From Methylobacterium mesophilicum (GTDB taxonomy: Bacteria; Pseudomonadota; Alphaproteobacteria; Rhizobiales; Beijerinckiaceae), in NCBI RefSeq assembly GCF_022179445.1, contig NZ_BPQU01000005.1, positions 171,547 through 235,546 on the forward strand: a DNA stretch of 64,000 nt, written 5' to 3'. Below, one piece after another: positions 55,494-64,000 of the stretch. The notes below the pieces were generated by a model. It was not told where the DNA came from and made no database searches. It worked only from the letters and a program-made list of their open reading frames with translations. Numbering within the stretch: the stretch's first letter is position 1; every line of letters starts with the position of its first letter. A program made the position numbers and the translations under genes.

Positions 55494-56012
55494 TCAAGGC
55501 CGGGGATCTTCCGGGCGCAACGCGTCCACGGCGCCCGATATGCCCTCGCGAAAACCGTCGGCCAGTTCCAGCCACAGGAGGCGGGCCGGGTCCACCGGGC
55601 CCGGCAGGGTCAGGCGGCCCGGCGGCACCGGGGTGAAGCCGAAGCGGCTGTAATAGGGCGCGTCGCCCACCAGGATCACCAGACCCTCGCCGGCCTGCCG
55701 CGCCGCCTCGATCGCCGCTCGGGTCAGGGTGCCGCCGATGCCGCGGCCCTCGAAACTCGGGTCTACCGCCAGGGGACCGAGCATGACGAAGCGCGAAGGC
55801 CCGGCGCGCACCGGCCCCATCCGCACCGAGCCCACCAGGAAGCTGCCGACCGAGGCGGTGACGCCGAGGTCGATCCGTTCGGCCGCCTTCTCGCGCAGGC
55901 GATAGGCGGTGCGGGCGAACCGTCCGGGACCGAAGGCCCGGGCCTGGAGGCGATCGATCGCGGGGGCGTCCTCCGGCCGCTCGGGCCGGATGACGAGGGA
56001 AAGCGTGGTCAA
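55494..56012 (-). CDS. GNAT-family N-acetyltransferase
   Basis: A 172-residue acetyltransferase. LVIRPERPEDAPAIDRLQAR is the first strand and helix. The acetyl-CoA site is LGPLAVDPSFEGRGIGGTLT (about residues 86-105), followed by AGEGLVILVGDAPYYSRFGF. The closing PARLLWLELADGF fits the YhbS-like subgroup. The start is uncertain: a TTG at 56012 is used, while a longer frame adds 19 basic residues with no homology. Substrate unknown. Confidence 0.82.
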   Translation of the reverse strand: MTTLSLVIRPERPEDAPAIDRLQARAFGPGRFARTAYRLREKAAERIDLGVTASVGSFLVGSVRMGPVRAGPSRFVMLGPLAVDPSFEGRGIGGTLTRAAIEAARQAGEGLVILVGDAPYYSRFGFTPVPPGRLTLPGPVDPARLLWLELADGFREGISGAVDALRPEDPRP

Positions 56013-56079
56013 GGGCGGGCTCGCGGCTCGGAACCGCCGCCGCGTAGCAGCGCCGGCCCGGGCTCGCAAACCGTCACCC

Positions 56080-57276
56080 CTACTCCGCCGCCGCCAGGGC
56101 GGGGCGCGGCTTGCCCTGCGTCAGCTTCAGGAAGCCGATCGCCGCGAGCCAGATCACCGCGCCGCAGGTGGCCGCGATGCCGAGCACCAGCGCGAAGCCG
56201 CCCCGGTCGTGCAGCACCGCGATCGCCGGGACCACGAAGCCGCTGGCCGTGAAGCCGACGAAGTAGCGCACGCTGTAGGCCCGGGCCCGGTAGGCCGGGG
56301 GTACGTAGCGGGCGATCATCGCGTCGTTGATCACCACCTGGCCGTAGATCGCCGTCATGGCGAGCATCAGCCCGGCGAGCAGCGGCAGGCCGGTGGTCAG
56401 CGCCGCGATCCCCAGCCCCACCGGCTGCAGCACCGAGAGGGTGACGAACAGGGACGGCAGGCTGAAGCGGTCGATCAGCCGGCCCATGGCGAGCTGCATC
56501 AGCGCGCCGACCAGGAAGACCACGGTGGCGAGCGAGCCGATCAGCGTCAGCGGCAGCGCCTGGCCGACGCCCTCGTCGATCACCTTGGGCAGGCTGATCG
56601 TCGTCAGGTTGAAGGTGACCCCGCCCGCGAAGATCGCGACCCCGTACAGCGCCATCAGCGCCCAGGGTCGGCTCACCGCGATCGCGGCCGCGCCCCCCGC
56701 CTTCTTGCCGCCGGCCTCGCCGTCGCCCGGCACCATCGCCAGGAAGGCGGCGCCGCAGGCGAGGCAGACGAGGCCCGGGACCACGAAGGCGGCCCGCCAG
56801 CCGACGCTGGCGCCCAGCAGCGCGGTGACGCCCGAGGCCGAGGCCGCGCCGAGATTGCCCCAGACGCCGTTGATCCCGAGGTCGCGGCCGAGCCGGCGCG
56901 CATGGGTGACCAGCATGGTCGAGCCGACCGGGTGGTAGATCGCCGAGGCGAGGCCGAGCACGCACAGCCAGAGCGCGAAGCTCAGCGGCGACGTGGCGCT
57001 CGCCACCCCGAGGCAGGACAGGCCGTAGCCGAGGAAGAACACCGCCAGCATGGTGCGCCGGCCGAACCGGTCCGCCAGCCAGCCCATCGGCAGCGAGCAC
57101 AACCCGAACGCCACGAAGGCGCCGGTGGCCAGCCCGATCAGCTCGCCGTAGCTCAGGCCGGTCTGGGCCGCGATGGCGATCACCGCGGTCGGGTAGATCA
57201 GCAGCACGTAGTGGTCGAGGGCGTGCGCGACGTTGACGAAGCGCAGCGTGCGGCGGGACAGGGTTTCGGCATCCAT
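56080..57276 (-). CDS. MFS transporter
   Basis: A 398-residue, twelve-helix major-facilitator protein. The loop 2-3 motif is GWLADRFGRRTMLAVFFLGY (about residues 64-83), and YHPVGSTMLVTHARRLGRDL follows TM4. The N-terminal TLRFVNVAHALDHYVLLIYP resembles the fosmidomycin-resistance/FsR-like group. It is divergent from an AraC-type regulator 62 bp away, a pattern typical of a regulator-controlled pump. Substrate unknown. Confidence 0.88.
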   Translation of the reverse strand: MDAETLSRRTLRFVNVAHALDHYVLLIYPTAVIAIAAQTGLSYGELIGLATGAFVAFGLCSLPMGWLADRFGRRTMLAVFFLGYGLSCLGVASATSPLSFALWLCVLGLASAIYHPVGSTMLVTHARRLGRDLGINGVWGNLGAASASGVTALLGASVGWRAAFVVPGLVCLACGAAFLAMVPGDGEAGGKKAGGAAAIAVSRPWALMALYGVAIFAGGVTFNLTTISLPKVIDEGVGQALPLTLIGSLATVVFLVGALMQLAMGRLIDRFSLPSLFVTLSVLQPVGLGIAALTTGLPLLAGLMLAMTAIYGQVVINDAMIARYVPPAYRARAYSVRYFVGFTASGFVVPAIAVLHDRGGFALVLGIAATCGAVIWLAAIGFLKLTQGKPRPALAAAE

Positions 57277-57338
57277 CGCGGCGTATCCTCCGGGATCGCC
57301 CCCTGATACCCTGGCCCGATGGCGGTGTCGGGCCGGAT

Positions 57339-58139
57339 ATGGATGCGAACGGGCCATTTTTTCCGAGCGGCCAGCGACATCGCGGACGTTCCACGGATGC
57401 CGCCGACTATCAGGATGTGCCGCGCGCGGTCGCGGTGATGCCCAAGACCTATCCGGCCGGGATGCGGCTGGACCGGCACTTCCACCCGCGCGCCCAGCTC
57501 CTCTACGCCACTGCCGGGCTGATGATGGCCTCGGCCGAGGATGGCACCTGGGTCGTGCCGGAGGGCCATGCCCTGTGGATCCCGCCGCGCCTGCCGCACG
57601 CCGTGGCGACCCACGGTGCGGTCGCGATGTGCTCGGCCTATCTGGACCCCGCTGCCGTTGCGGCCTTCCCGGATCGCTGCCGGGTGATCCTGGTGTCGCC
57701 GTTGCTCGCCGCCGCCCTGACGGCCCTCGGCGACGAGCCGGTCCTGTACGACGAGGCGCGCCGCGGCGGTCACCTCGCCGCCCTGGTGCTCGACGAGATC
57801 GGCCGCGCCCCAGAGACGCCGCTGACCCTGCCGCTGCCGCGGGATGCCCGCCTGCGCCGGGTCTGCCTCGGCCTGATCGAGGATCCCGCCGCGGCCGAGG
57901 ACCTCGACGCCTGGGCCGACCGCGCCGGGGCGAGCCGGCGCACCCTGACCCGGCGGTTCCGCACCGAGACTGGGCTTAGCTTCGGCGACTGGCGGGCGCG
58001 AGCCCGGGTGATCCGGGCGCTCGCGCTGACTGCCGAGGGCCGCCCGCCGGGCATGGTCGCGGCGGCGGTGGGCTATCGCAGCGCGCAGGCTCTGCGGAGC
58101 ACGGTGGCGCGGGTGCTGGGCGGCGGCGGAACGCCGTAG
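57339..58139 (+). CDS. AraC-family transcription regulator
   Basis: A 266-residue regulator with a cupin-like sensor and an AraC DNA-binding end. The sensor has RHFHPRAQLLYATAGLMMAS (about residues 46-65) and HALWIPPRLPHAVATHG, with His residues that could bind metal or ligand. The helix-turn-helix lies in DLDAWADRAGASRRTLTRRF (about 188-207). The second helix-turn-helix is less canonical. The 62-bp gap to the divergent MFS gene suggests it controls that pump. Confidence 0.88.
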   Translation: MDANGPFFPSGQRHRGRSTDAADYQDVPRAVAVMPKTYPAGMRLDRHFHPRAQLLYATAGLMMASAEDGTWVVPEGHALWIPPRLPHAVATHGAVAMCSAYLDPAAVAAFPDRCRVILVSPLLAAALTALGDEPVLYDEARRGGHLAALVLDEIGRAPETPLTLPLPRDARLRRVCLGLIEDPAAAEDLDAWADRAGASRRTLTRRFRTETGLSFGDWRARARVIRALALTAEGRPPGMVAAAVGYRSAQALRSTVARVLGGGGTP

Positions 58140-58177
58140 GCCGCCCGCGCCTCCGTCACCCGAACCGGATCAGCCGA

Positions 58178-58714
58178 TCACTTCGGCTTGGCTTGCCCGC
58201 CCGGACCCCAGCCGTGGTCCTGGACCGCCTTAACGATCTTGCCCTGCATCTCGGGCGCCACCGCCTGCATCCATTGCTGCATGCCGGCCAGCTGGATCTG
58301 GGCGAGCTGCGGCTGGGCGGCCGCGAGGCGCTTGCCGGTGGGCGTGGCGTAGAAGGCCGCGATCGCCTGCAGGTCGTCCTTGCCCAGGATCGTGGCGAAG
58401 CCGCGGGCCTGGATGTCGAGGAGTTCGTCGTAGTGGGCGGACAGGGTCGGCATCACGACCTCCTGCACCAGCACCTGCGCCTTGTCGGCTTCCTTGATGC
58501 CGATCTGCTGCATCATGCCGACCATCGGGGCGGCCATCGAGCTGAGCGTGGCGGCGCGATCGCCCTGCATCTGCGCGACCGTCTCCCGGGCCACCTTCAG
58601 CAGGGCCGGATCCGGCGCCGCGGCCGGAGCGGGTTTCTGCGCCGTCTGCGCCAGCACCGCGCCGGGCAGCGCGGTTCCGAGACAGAGGCCGACGAGAAGG
58701 GTCGAGAGGCGCAT
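58178..58714 (-). CDS. DUF2059 periplasmic protein
   Basis: A 178-residue exported protein. The signal peptide is MRLSTLLVGLCLGTALPGAV, with cleavage near LAQTAQ (about 22). A Pro/Ala linker is followed by a helical DUF2059-like domain, with YDELLDIQARGFATILGKDD and LQAIAAFYATPTGKRLAAAQ (about 97-140). The P-T-G-K turn is the domain's marker. Function unknown. It lies 112 bp after the yejB stop on the same strand, in the place where yejE would be expected. Confidence 0.85.
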   Translation of the reverse strand: MRLSTLLVGLCLGTALPGAVLAQTAQKPAPAAAPDPALLKVARETVAQMQGDRAATLSSMAAPMVGMMQQIGIKEADKAQVLVQEVVMPTLSAHYDELLDIQARGFATILGKDDLQAIAAFYATPTGKRLAAAQPQLAQIQLAGMQQWMQAVAPEMQGKIVKAVQDHGWGPGGQAKPK

Positions 58715-58826
58715 GGTTGCTCCGGTGACGATCGCCGCACGATCCAGCGTTGCACGGCCCGGGCAGTGCTACCGTAATTGTGAACGCGGAACCATGTCCC
58801 CGGTAGCTTGGCCGCAATCTTGGCCC

Positions 58827-59930
58827 TCACGTCGCCCGCGCGGAAAAGTCGATCCGCGGGTCGATCCAGACGTAGATCAGGTCGGACAGCAGGTTCACCG
58901 CCAGCCCGAGCAGGGAGAAGATGTAGAGGGTCGCGAACACAACCGGGTAGTCGCGGCCGACGATCGCCCGGAACGACAACTCGCCCAGGCCGTCGAGGGA
59001 GAAGATCGTCTCGATCAGCAGCGAGCCGGTGAAGAAGGCCGAGATGAACGCGCCCGGGAAGCCGGCGATCACGATCAGCATGGCGTTGCGGAAGACGTGG
59101 CCGTAGAGCACGCGCCGCTCGGACAGGCCCTTCATCCGGGCGGTCAGGACGTATTGCTTGCGGATCTCGTCGAGAAACGAGTTCTTGGTCAGCAGGGTCG
59201 AGGTCGCGAAGGCGCCGATCACCAGGGCGGTGAGCGGGAGCGCCAAGTGCCAGGCGTAGTCGGTGAACTTGTGCCAGGCGGAGAAGGTCTCCCAGCCCTC
59301 GCTGGTCAGGCCCCGCAATGGGAACCATTGGTAGAACGAGCCGCCCGCGAACAGGATGATCAGCATCAGCCCGAACATGAAGCCCGGGATCGCGTAGCCG
59401 ATGATCACCACGAAGGAGGTCCAGCGGTCGAACCGCTCGCCGTCCTTGACGGCCTTGCGGATGCCGAGCGGGATCGAGATCGCGTAGGAGAGGAGGGTCA
59501 TCCAGAGCCCGAGCGAGATCGAGACCGGCAGGCGCTCCTTGATCAGCTGGATGACCGTGACGTCGCGGAAGTAGCTGCGGCCGAAATCGAACCGGGCGTA
59601 GTCCCAGAGCATCTTGGCGAAGCGCTCCGGAGCCGGCTTGTCGAAGCCGAATTGCTGCTCCAGCTTGGCGATGAAGTCCGGGCTCAACCCCTGCGCCCCC
59701 CGATAGCGGGAATTGCCCTCGCCGCCCCCTGCCGGACGACCGCCGCCGCCGAGGTCGCCGCCCCCGCCGGTGAGCCGCGACAGGGTGCCGTCGCCCTGAC
59801 CCTTCATCTGCGACAGCACCCGCTCCACCGGGCCGCCGGGGGCGAACTGCACGATGGTGAAGGTGATCAGCATGATCCCGAACAGGGTCGGGATCATCAG
59901 GCCGATGCGGCGCAGGATGTAGCCGAGCAT
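58827..59930 (-). CDS. yejB: Oligopeptide/microcin-C-type ABC permease (YejB)
   Basis: A 367-residue inner-membrane permease. It starts [20 protein letters not shown], with [20 protein letters not shown] after TM1, as in YejB. Six helices span the protein, and the EAA loop-like region is [20 protein letters not shown] (about residues 262-281). A Gly-rich insertion (about 50-85) separates TM1 from the core. YejABEF imports oligopeptides and microcin C. It follows the second substrate-binding gene by four bases. YejE and YejF are not found downstream. Confidence 0.9.
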   Translation of the reverse strand: MLGYILRRIGLMIPTLFGIMLITFTIVQFAPGGPVERVLSQMKGQGDGTLSRLTGGGGDLGGGGRPAGGGEGNSRYRGAQGLSPDFIAKLEQQFGFDKPAPERFAKMLWDYARFDFGRSYFRDVTVIQLIKERLPVSISLGLWMTLLSYAISIPLGIRKAVKDGERFDRWTSFVVIIGYAIPGFMFGLMLIILFAGGSFYQWFPLRGLTSEGWETFSAWHKFTDYAWHLALPLTALVIGAFATSTLLTKNSFLDEIRKQYVLTARMKGLSERRVLYGHVFRNAMLIVIAGFPGAFISAFFTGSLLIETIFSLDGLGELSFRAIVGRDYPVVFATLYIFSLLGLAVNLLSDLIYVWIDPRIDFSARAT

Positions 59931-59934
59931 GGTC

Positions 59935-61788
59935 TCAGTCCCGCCCGATCCGCTTGGCCTTGTCGGCGTAGAACCACCAGGTGCCGGGGGCGCCGAGATC
60001 GTATTTCGGCGGGTTGGCCGGGCGGCCGTAGACGTCCCACAGGGCGAGGCGGTGGGCGCCGGAATACCACATCGGCACCCAGAGGCGCCGGGCCCGCAGC
60101 ACCCGGTCGAGGGCTTTGCACGCGGTGGTCAGCGCGGCGCGGGACTTGGCATCCGCGATGGCCGTGAGCAGCGCGTCGATGGCCGGATCGGCCACGCCCG
60201 AGAGGTTGTTGGAGCCCGGTGTGGCGGCTGCCTTGGAGCCGTAGAGCTCGCGCAGCTCCGTGCCCGGGGTGACGCCGCCGGCGAAGCGGCGGGACGTGAC
60301 GTCGAAGTCGAAGTCGTTGACCCGGGCCTGGTACTGCGACGGATCCACGGTGCGATGGCTCGCCTTGATCCCGAGCAGCCCGAGATTGCGGATGAACGGC
60401 TGGGTCACCGCCTGGAAGACCGGGTCGTCGTCCAGGAACTCGATGGAAAGGGGCTTGCCCCCCGGCAGCAGGAGGCCGCTGCCCTGGCGGGTGCAGCCGG
60501 CCTCGCGCAGCAGCGCGTCGGCCCGCTTGAGCAGCGCCCGGTCCTGGCCGGACCCGTCCGAGACCGGCGGCGTCCAGGCCTCGGCGAACACCTCCGGGGG
60601 CAGGTCCTTGATCGGCTCCAGCAGGGCCAGCTCCTCGGCCGAGGGCTTGCCCGTGGCCTTGAGGTCGGAATTCTCGAAGAACGAGGCGGTGCGCGTGTAG
60701 GCGCCGTACATCAGGTTGCGGTTCGACCATTCGAAGTCGAAGCACAGGCCGATCGCCTCACGGATGCGCGGGTCGTGGAACGGCTCGCGGCGGGTGTTGA
60801 TCCACCAGCCCTGCGTCCCGCTCGGCCGCGCATCCGGCACGGTCTGTCGGATCACCCGCCCCTCGGTGGCGGCGGGAAAGTCGTAGCCGGTGGCCCAGAC
60901 CCGGGCGGTGAACTCCTCGCGGAACGTGAAGGCGCCGCTCTTGAACGCCTCGAACGCCACGGTGCGATCCCGGAAATACTCGTAGCGGATCGCGTCGAAG
61001 TTGTTCTGGCCGGCCGTCACCGCGAGGTCGGCGGCCCAGTAATCCGGCACCCGGTCGAGTCCGATCGAGCGGCCGGGATCGACCGCGCCGACCCGGTAAG
61101 CGCCCGAGCCCAGCGGCGCCTCGAGGCTCGCGGCCTCGAAGTCGCGCTTGGCGTAATAGGACGCGGAAAAAATCGGCAGCTGGACCACGAACAGCGGCAG
61201 GTCGCGGGCGCGGCCCTCGGCGAAGGTGATGACGAGCGTCTCGTCGCCCTCGGCCCGGGCGTCGGTCATCGGCCGGATCACCTCGGAGATCGAGGGATGG
61301 CCCTTGTCGCGCAGGAGCCTGAGGCTGAAGGCGGCGTCCTGCGCGGTCAGCCGCGAGCCGTCGTGGAACCGGGCCTGCGGGCGCAGCGCGAACCGGAAGG
61401 TCAGTCCGTCCGGGCTCACCGTCACGGCGCGCGCCACCAGCCCGTAGACGGCGTCCGGCTCGTCGAGCGCGCGGACCATCAGGCTGTCGAAGGTCTGGTC
61501 CAGCCCGGCCGCGCCGTCACCGCGCAGCACGTAGATGTTGAGCGTGTTGAAGGTGTTGAGCGACTGGTTGCCGATGGTGCCGGCGAGCTGTGTCGAGAAC
61601 CGGCCGCCCTTGGGGGCGATCGGGTTCACGTAGTCGAAATGCTCGAAGCCGGGGCCGTATTTCAGCTCGCCGAAGCTCGACAGGCCGTGGCGCTCCTTGC
61701 CTTCTGCCCAGGCGGGACGGATCGCGGCGAGCGCGCCGGCGCCGAGGATGAGGCCGCGCCGGCTCGGCCGCCAGGACCGGCCCGTCAC
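59935..61788 (-). CDS. ABC substrate-binding protein (YejA-like), second copy
   Basis: A 617-residue periplasmic SBP_bac_5 protein. A Tat-like signal is seen ([20 protein letters not shown], about residues 6-25, with RR and cleavage after AWA). The mature fold starts [40 protein letters not shown] and the closing [20 protein letters not shown] are YejA family marks. The GTG start overlaps the upstream copy's stop by four bases. It shares the design of the first copy, so the pair came from tandem duplication, but the two have diverged widely. Confidence 0.9.
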   Translation of the reverse strand: MTGRSWRPSRRGLILGAGALAAIRPAWAEGKERHGLSSFGELKYGPGFEHFDYVNPIAPKGGRFSTQLAGTIGNQSLNTFNTLNIYVLRGDGAAGLDQTFDSLMVRALDEPDAVYGLVARAVTVSPDGLTFRFALRPQARFHDGSRLTAQDAAFSLRLLRDKGHPSISEVIRPMTDARAEGDETLVITFAEGRARDLPLFVVQLPIFSASYYAKRDFEAASLEAPLGSGAYRVGAVDPGRSIGLDRVPDYWAADLAVTAGQNNFDAIRYEYFRDRTVAFEAFKSGAFTFREEFTARVWATGYDFPAATEGRVIRQTVPDARPSGTQGWWINTRREPFHDPRIREAIGLCFDFEWSNRNLMYGAYTRTASFFENSDLKATGKPSAEELALLEPIKDLPPEVFAEAWTPPVSDGSGQDRALLKRADALLREAGCTRQGSGLLLPGGKPLSIEFLDDDPVFQAVTQPFIRNLGLLGIKASHRTVDPSQYQARVNDFDFDVTSRRFAGGVTPGTELRELYGSKAAATPGSNNLSGVADPAIDALLTAIADAKSRAALTTACKALDRVLRARRLWVPMWYSGAHRLALWDVYGRPANPPKYDLGAPGTWWFYADKAKRIGRD

Positions 61789-63686
61789 CGCGGGGCCCCG
61801 GTCTTGGCGGCGCGCGCCTCGTCGTACCACCAGGTCGTCGGGAAGCCGGAGCCGGCGTAGCGCGGCAGCACGGAAGGGTGGCTGAACCGGTTCCAGCGCA
61901 GGGTCCGCTGCTCGCTCGCGGACCATTGCGGCACGACGTAATCGTGCGCCAGCAGCACCCGGTCGAGGGCCTTGGTCGCGGCGATCACCCCGGCCCGGTC
62001 CTTGGCGTAGATGACCTTCTCGATCAGCGCGTCGATCCCGGGATCCTTGATCCCGATCAGGTTGCGCGAGCCCGGCTTGTCGGCCGCCGCCGAGCCCCAG
62101 AACTCGCGCTGCTCGTTGCCGGGCGACAGCGACTCGCCCCAACCGTTGGTGGTGATGTCGAAGTCGAAGTCGCGGATCCGGTTCTGATACTGCGCGGCGT
62201 CGATCACCCGCATCGTGGCGTCGATGCCGATCAGCTTCAATTGCGCCGCGAAGGGCAGGATCACCCGCTCGAACGCGTTCTGGAACTCCAGGAACTCGAC
62301 GGTCAGCGGCTCACCGGTCGTCTTGTTGACCATCTTGCCGCCGCGCAGCTCGTAGCCGGCCTCGCGCAGCAGCCCCACGGCCTCGCGCAGGTTCTTCCGC
62401 ACGGCCTCCGGGTTCTCGTTGACCGGGTTGGCGTAGGGCGCGGTGAAGACCGAAGCCGGGATCTTGTCCTTGACGCTCTCCAGGATCTCCTTCTCCTGCC
62501 CCTCGGGCAGGCCCGAGGAGGCCAGTTCCGAGCCGAAGAAGTAGGAGTTGATCCGCTTGTAGAGGCCGTAGAACAGGTTCTTGTTCATCTCCTCGAAGTT
62601 GAGCGCCAGGTTGAATGCCCGGCGGACCCGCGGATCCTTGAACTTGTCCCGGCGCGTGTTGAACGCGAAGGCCTGCATGATGCCCATGCCGCGCTCCGGG
62701 AACGCCTCCTTGATCAGGCGCCCTTCCTTGACGGCCGGGAAATCATCGTAGGCGGTCGCCCAGTTGCGGGCGATGTTCTCGGCCCGGAAGTCGTAGAGGT
62801 CGCCCTTCAGGGCCTCGACCAGTACGGTGCCGTCGCGGAAATACTCGTGGCGCTCGGTGTCGAAATTGTACCGCCCGACATTCACCGGCAGGTCCTTGCC
62901 CCAGTAATCCGGCACGCGGGCGTAGGTGACGCTGCGGCCCGGCTCGAACTTGGCGAGCCGATAGGGGCCGGAGCCGAGCGGCGGCTCCAGGGTGGTCTCG
63001 GTCGGGCTGCGCGGCTTGCCGTTGGCGTCCTTGCCCGTCCACCAGTGCTTGGGCAGCACCCGCAGCTGGCCGATCACCTGCGGCAATTCGCGGTTGCCCG
63101 TCTCGCTGAACGTGAAGGTCACCTCGTGCGGCCCGGTCGCCTCGGCCTTGGCGACGGTCTGATAATAGGCGGCGTAGAACGGGCTGTTGGCCTTCAGCAC
63201 GCCGTAGGACCAGACCACGTCCTCGGGGGTGATCGGCTGGCCGTCATGCCAGCGGGCGTCGTCGCGCAGGCGGTACGAGACCGATCCGAGGTCGGGGGCG
63301 ACCCGCACCGCCTCGGCCAGCAGGCCGTAGGACGTGAACGGCTCGTCCGAGGATTCGGTCATCAGCGTATCGTAGATCTGCAGCACGCCGCCTTCGAGGT
63401 CGCCCTTCAGGCCCGAGACGATCATGTTAAAGTTGTCGAACCCGCCCTGCATGCCCAGGCGTACCAGCCCGCCCTTGGGCGCGGCCGGGTCGGCGTAGTC
63501 GAAATGCTTGAAGCCGGGGCCGTATTTCGGCTCGCCCATCAGCGTGATCGCATGGGTCCACTGGCCGGTGGCGGCCGGGATCGACGCCTCCGTGGCGGCC
63601 GCGCTCGCCGCGGGTTCCTGCGCGCTGGCGGGGGCGAACTGGAGGCAGGCGATGCAGAGCGTTGCGGCGAGGAGGCGTCCAGTCAC
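61785..63686 (-). CDS. yejA: ABC substrate-binding protein (YejA-like), first copy
   Basis: A 633-residue periplasmic oligopeptide-binding protein. A Sec signal peptide (MTGRLLAATLCIACLQFAPA, cleavage near ASA-Q) is followed by an Ala-rich linker. The domain starts HAITLMGEPKYGPGFKHFDY (about residues 45-64). Central SBP_bac_5 marks are DARWHDGQPITPEDVVWSYG and AFAFNTRRDKFKDPRVRRAF. The end reads SGFPTTWWYDEARAAKTG. GTG start. It is the first visible gene of the yejA-yejA-yejB unit; upstream no gene is seen within the window. Confidence 0.92.
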   Translation of the reverse strand: MTGRLLAATLCIACLQFAPASAQEPAASAAATEASIPAATGQWTHAITLMGEPKYGPGFKHFDYADPAAPKGGLVRLGMQGGFDNFNMIVSGLKGDLEGGVLQIYDTLMTESSDEPFTSYGLLAEAVRVAPDLGSVSYRLRDDARWHDGQPITPEDVVWSYGVLKANSPFYAAYYQTVAKAEATGPHEVTFTFSETGNRELPQVIGQLRVLPKHWWTGKDANGKPRSPTETTLEPPLGSGPYRLAKFEPGRSVTYARVPDYWGKDLPVNVGRYNFDTERHEYFRDGTVLVEALKGDLYDFRAENIARNWATAYDDFPAVKEGRLIKEAFPERGMGIMQAFAFNTRRDKFKDPRVRRAFNLALNFEEMNKNLFYGLYKRINSYFFGSELASSGLPEGQEKEILESVKDKIPASVFTAPYANPVNENPEAVRKNLREAVGLLREAGYELRGGKMVNKTTGEPLTVEFLEFQNAFERVILPFAAQLKLIGIDATMRVIDAAQYQNRIRDFDFDITTNGWGESLSPGNEQREFWGSAAADKPGSRNLIGIKDPGIDALIEKVIYAKDRAGVIAATKALDRVLLAHDYVVPQWSASEQRTLRWNRFSHPSVLPRYAGSGFPTTWWYDEARAAKTGAPR

Positions 63687-64000
63687 GGGCGGGCTGTCTC
63701 CATGTCATCGCACCAGGCGGTGCGGGAATTCGGGCTTCCGAAGGGTCTTAGGCCGGGTGCGGCCCGGGCGTCGAGGCCGCATCTTTGCCGGTCGGTGCGC
63801 GACCGCGACGTCACCTGCGGCGCGGGGCTTCTTGAAGCCGGCACGCAACGGGTCTCTTCCGCCCCCGCAAAGGCTACGATGTTCACACATCGCTGCCGGA
63901 TGAGGGCCAAGGCCAACCCCAAGCGCCTCTCCCTCCCCCCGCAGACAGGGGAATCGCATTTGGCAGCGGGGTCTTTCGGCGAAGCGCGAACTGGATTCTT
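63687..64000. other. Window-end region upstream of yejA
   Basis: The last 314 bp hold no supported gene. They should include the yejA promoter on the minus strand. CTCCCTCCCCCCGCAGACAG near 63930 resembles a worn piece of the large palindromic repeat seen in the serine-cycle operon. Confidence 0.4.

Noticed and set aside
63929..63951. A third large palindromic repeat at the window end
   Set aside because: Only one degraded arm is visible, and the window ends before a partner could be seen.

Overview
The window is about 70% G+C chromosomal DNA from a pink-pigmented facultative methylotroph, Methylobacterium or Methylorubrum (Alphaproteobacteria, Rhizobiales). The decisive evidence is an intact serine-cycle block in the order sgaA-hprA-mtdA-fchA-mtkA-mtkB-ppc-mcl at 32.8-43.3 kb. 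Other supporting signs are a membrane-bound PQQ glucose-type dehydrogenase, the cycM-kdsB-pheA neighbourhood, high-G+C antisense shadow ORFs everywhere, and intergenic palindromes of a dispersed-repeat type.

Layout. 0-1.8 kb: 3' end of an ATP-dependent DNA ligase, a YjbQ-family protein and a lone flagellar hook/rod-like protein. 1.8-8.0 kb (minus): a complete heavy-metal RND efflux system (adaptor, pump, outer-membrane factor). 8.3-14.8 kb: a CobW/COG0523 GTPase behind a probable Zur box, a secreted cysteine-repeat protein, an O-antigen ligase-like protein and a large hybrid sensor kinase. 14.8-20.5 kb: small proteins, a HigBA-type toxin-antitoxin pair, NDH-2, a GST/maleylacetoacetate isomerase, and a racemase-like gene in a more A+T-rich patch. 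20.5-27 kb: moaB, an APC permease, a perfect parS site, a radical SAM gene and a chemoreceptor broken by an in-frame stop. 27-32.3 kb: the PQQ dehydrogenase, rnhB, a glycosyltransferase and an LpxH-like phosphoesterase. 32.8-43.3 kb: the serine cycle. 43.4-46 kb (minus): a translationally coupled PIG-L deacetylase / NodS-like methyltransferase / GT2 trio. 46-54 kb: small secreted and membrane proteins, gamma-carbonic anhydrase, ppa, HicAB, pheA, kdsB and a tailed cytochrome c. 54-64 kb: two MFS pumps, an AraC regulator, a DUF2059 protein and an incomplete YejAB oligopeptide ABC locus with two yejA copies.

How the genes work together. In the serine cycle, MtdA and FchA connect methylene- and methenyl-H4 pterin/folate pools. 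SgaA and HprA convert serine and glyoxylate to glycerate. Ppc makes oxaloacetate. MtkAB and Mcl split malate into acetyl-CoA and glyoxylate. A good intrinsic terminator after fchA divides the block into two transcription units (sgaA-fchA and mtkA-mcl). Each unit carries a large palindromic repeat inside it, and the sgaA-hprA gap holds a perfect 16-bp hairpin.

Most striking points: the parS site; the NodS/PIG-L/GT2 trio that looks like a minimal aminosugar-modification pathway; the nonsense-interrupted chemoreceptor; a racemase homologue lacking both catalytic cysteines; and two small membrane-protein ORFs, one with a strong ribosome-binding site and one behind an FNR-type box. No tRNA, rRNA, CRISPR array, insertion sequence or prophage was recognised.
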